From CAZMHN01 sp964566145 (lineage in GTDB: Bacteria > Patescibacteriota > Patescibacteriia > Veblenbacterales > UBA10138), in the NCBI GenBank assembly GCA_964566145.1, contig CAZMHN010000031.1:1-5742 (forward strand): 5,742 bases of DNA, read 5' to 3'. The notes under the pieces were generated by a model that was given only the letters and a program-made list of their open reading frames with translations, was not told where the DNA came from and searched no databases. Below, piece by piece: positions 4,729-5,742 of this stretch. Position 1 is the stretch's first letter. Each line of letters starts with the position of its first letter. Made by a program: the position numbers and the translations under genes.

Positions 4729-5742
4729 CTACCGCGGCGGCGTGCCGCCTATGAATATGGCCTCAGTGCGCACGCCGGATCCGGCGCTGGGGGAAAGAAT
4801 GCTCCTGGTTTCCGACTGGCCCGAGGATGACGACTGTACTTGGGATGAATCGGTCGTACGCACCACGACCAGATCGCCTGCTTTGAGCCCGCTTACAATC
4901 TGCGTCATGGTGTCGTTGGTGGGGCCTATCTCCACGGGCATGCGCGTCGGCGGCTCTGCTGAGGCCACCCCGGTAAGGCTGGCGGCGTCAGTCGTTACGC
5001 CAGTCAGCACTTCCACGTATGGCGATCCGTTGCTGGTTTTGATGGCCGCATTCTGGACCATGAGCACGTCCGTCAGCACTTGCGTGGCGATTGTGGCCGA
5101 AACGCTCATGCCCGGCTTGATGCGCTCGTCATCGACGTCGAACGCCACCTTGACCGTATACGAGACCACGCCTTGGTTCACGGTGCCCACGGTGTCGACC
5201 TCGGCGACTTTGCCGGTCAAGGCGACGTCTTCCAATGCATCGAATGTCAATGTAACCGGCTGGCCCACTCTCACATCAGCCACGTCGAGCTCGTTCAAGG
5301 ATACCTCGGCCATGCGCTGTGTCGTTATAAGCGTGGCCAGGGTGGTGCCAGATGACACCGCTACGCCGCGCTTCAGGTTCCCGTCCAGTCCGGTGATTAT
5401 CCCGTCAAAGGGAGCGGCCACGGCATAATCTGCGAGTGCGGCTCGTGCTTCATCCAGCGTTTCCTGACGCTGGCGCACGGTGAGCTCCTGACTCCTTAGG
5501 TCCAGAGTGTCAGGGCCGTCTGTAAGGTCCTGGTATGAGAGCTGGCGCTCTTTCAGCGTGCGCTCGGCGTCGGTGATGGCCTGCCGGGCGTCGGTGATGG
5601 CCTGTTTGGCGTTCCCCAGTGAAGTCAGGTGCTGGCTCACGGTCGCGGTGTAGCTGTCGATGGTGGACTGGTGCTGGGTCATGGCCGCGGGCATGTCGTA
5701 GTCGTTCTGTTCCATGAGGTCTTGTATCGTGTCCAGGTAGTT
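4729..5742 (-). CDS. HlyD/MacA-family efflux adaptor (membrane fusion) protein, N-terminus outside window
   Basis: 337 codons are visible; the frame is still open at the right edge, so the membrane anchor and first half of the lipoyl domain are missing. Methionine at 5715 is internal. Visible residues 20-105 form an alpha-helical hairpin of heptads with a turn near TDGPDTLDL (74-82). Then come the second half of the lipoyl/barrel-sandwich domain (VAAPFDGIITGLDG, 108-121), a beta-barrel (about 135-200, with VGQPVTLTFDAL) and a membrane-proximal domain (about 200-290, with KPGMSVSATI). The C-terminus is Ser/Gly-rich and low-complexity (QSSSSGQS). The domain order and APFDG motif are characteristic of MacA/YknX adaptors, which form a hexameric tube on the permease and carry substrate outward. 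The gene leads the cluster adaptor-ATPase-permease, the YknXYZ order. No outer-membrane TolC-like gene is present in the window. The coiled coil contains an exact 18-bp tandem duplication. The stop is TAG. Confidence 0.93.
   Translation of the reverse strand, partial: NYLDTIQDLMEQNDYDMPAAMTQHQSTIDSYTATVSQHLTSLGNAKQAITDARQAITDAERTLKERQLSYQDLTDGPDTLDLRSQELTVRQRQETLDEARAALADYAVAAPFDGIITGLDGNLKRGVAVSSGTTLATLITTQRMAEVSLNELDVADVRVGQPVTLTFDALEDVALTGKVAEVDTVGTVNQGVVSYTVKVAFDVDDERIKPGMSVSATIATQVLTDVLMVQNAAIKTSNGSPYVEVLTGVTTDAASLTGVASAEPPTRMPVEIGPTNDTMTQIVSGLKAGDLVVVRTTDSSQVQSSSSGQSETRSILSPSAGSGVRTEAIFIGGTPPR
5566..5604 (-). repeat. Tandem 21-bp unit encoding one coiled-coil heptad of the adaptor
   Basis: GGCGTCGGTGATGGCCTG (+ strand) occurs identically at 5566-5583 and 5587-5604. 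The 21-bp period equals seven codons, so it encodes QAITDAR then QAITDAE (visible residues 47-60), one whole heptad repeated in frame within the first helix of the hairpin. Identity at the DNA level, including third codon positions, suggests a fairly recent duplication rather than convergence. Confidence 0.8.

Noticed and set aside
4742..5428. 228-codon open frame on the + strand opposite the adaptor
   Set aside because: Ser/Thr/Val-rich reverse-frame translation without a domain; the adaptor on the other strand is clear.
5566..5604. CRISPR-like or mobile repeat
   Set aside because: Only two units with a 3-nt gap, in frame at a 7-codon period inside a coiled-coil gene; no spacer structure.

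Overview
The window is a GC-rich, densely coded bacterial segment with six genes, all on the minus strand, so it reads biologically from right to left. It looks like chromosome from a Patescibacteria/CPR-type bacterium (Parcubacteria-like). This is an inference from family content, not a proof. The signs are a split MacAB/YknXYZ-type exporter followed by a small membrane-anchored DUF5666-like protein with an FYGGSLYQKR-type juxtamembrane segment, a stand-alone 91-residue RRM protein, short gaps and weak or absent Shine-Dalgarno sequences. TAA, TAG and TGA are all used as stops and Trp is TGG, so there is no sign of UGA recoding.

Right part (5742 to 2281): a four-gene cluster. In order of transcription it holds a HlyD/MacA-type adaptor (5' end outside the window), a MacB/LolD-type ATPase (gap 22 nt), a MacB/FtsX-type permease (gap 4 nt) and a DUF5666-like anchored protein (gap 34 nt). 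The first three form a complete exporter in YknX-YknY-YknZ order, with ATPase and permease as separate polypeptides. The fourth is a candidate accessory subunit. I see no intrinsic terminator after it.

Middle part (2284 to 1829): an RRM RNA-binding protein with its own strong sigma70-type promoter (TTGACA, 17-nt spacer, TATCAT). The -35 box of this promoter contains the stop codon of the preceding gene. The transcript would carry a roughly 105-nt 5' UTR that can fold into a two-segment 13-bp stem ending 9 nt before the ATG. The gene ends at a perfect 14-bp hairpin.

Left part (1829 to 1): a 582-residue full-length type IV ABC exporter half-transporter. An extended -10 box directly abuts the preceding terminator stem and would give an almost leaderless mRNA. 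A hairpin with a T-tract in the + direction lies at the left edge and probably ends a convergent + strand gene outside the window.

No RNA genes, mobile elements or CRISPR arrays were seen. No non-coding stretch exceeds 300 bases; the longest (2145-2280) is the RRM promoter and leader. The most interesting signals are regulatory: the structured RRM leader and two very compact gene junctions.
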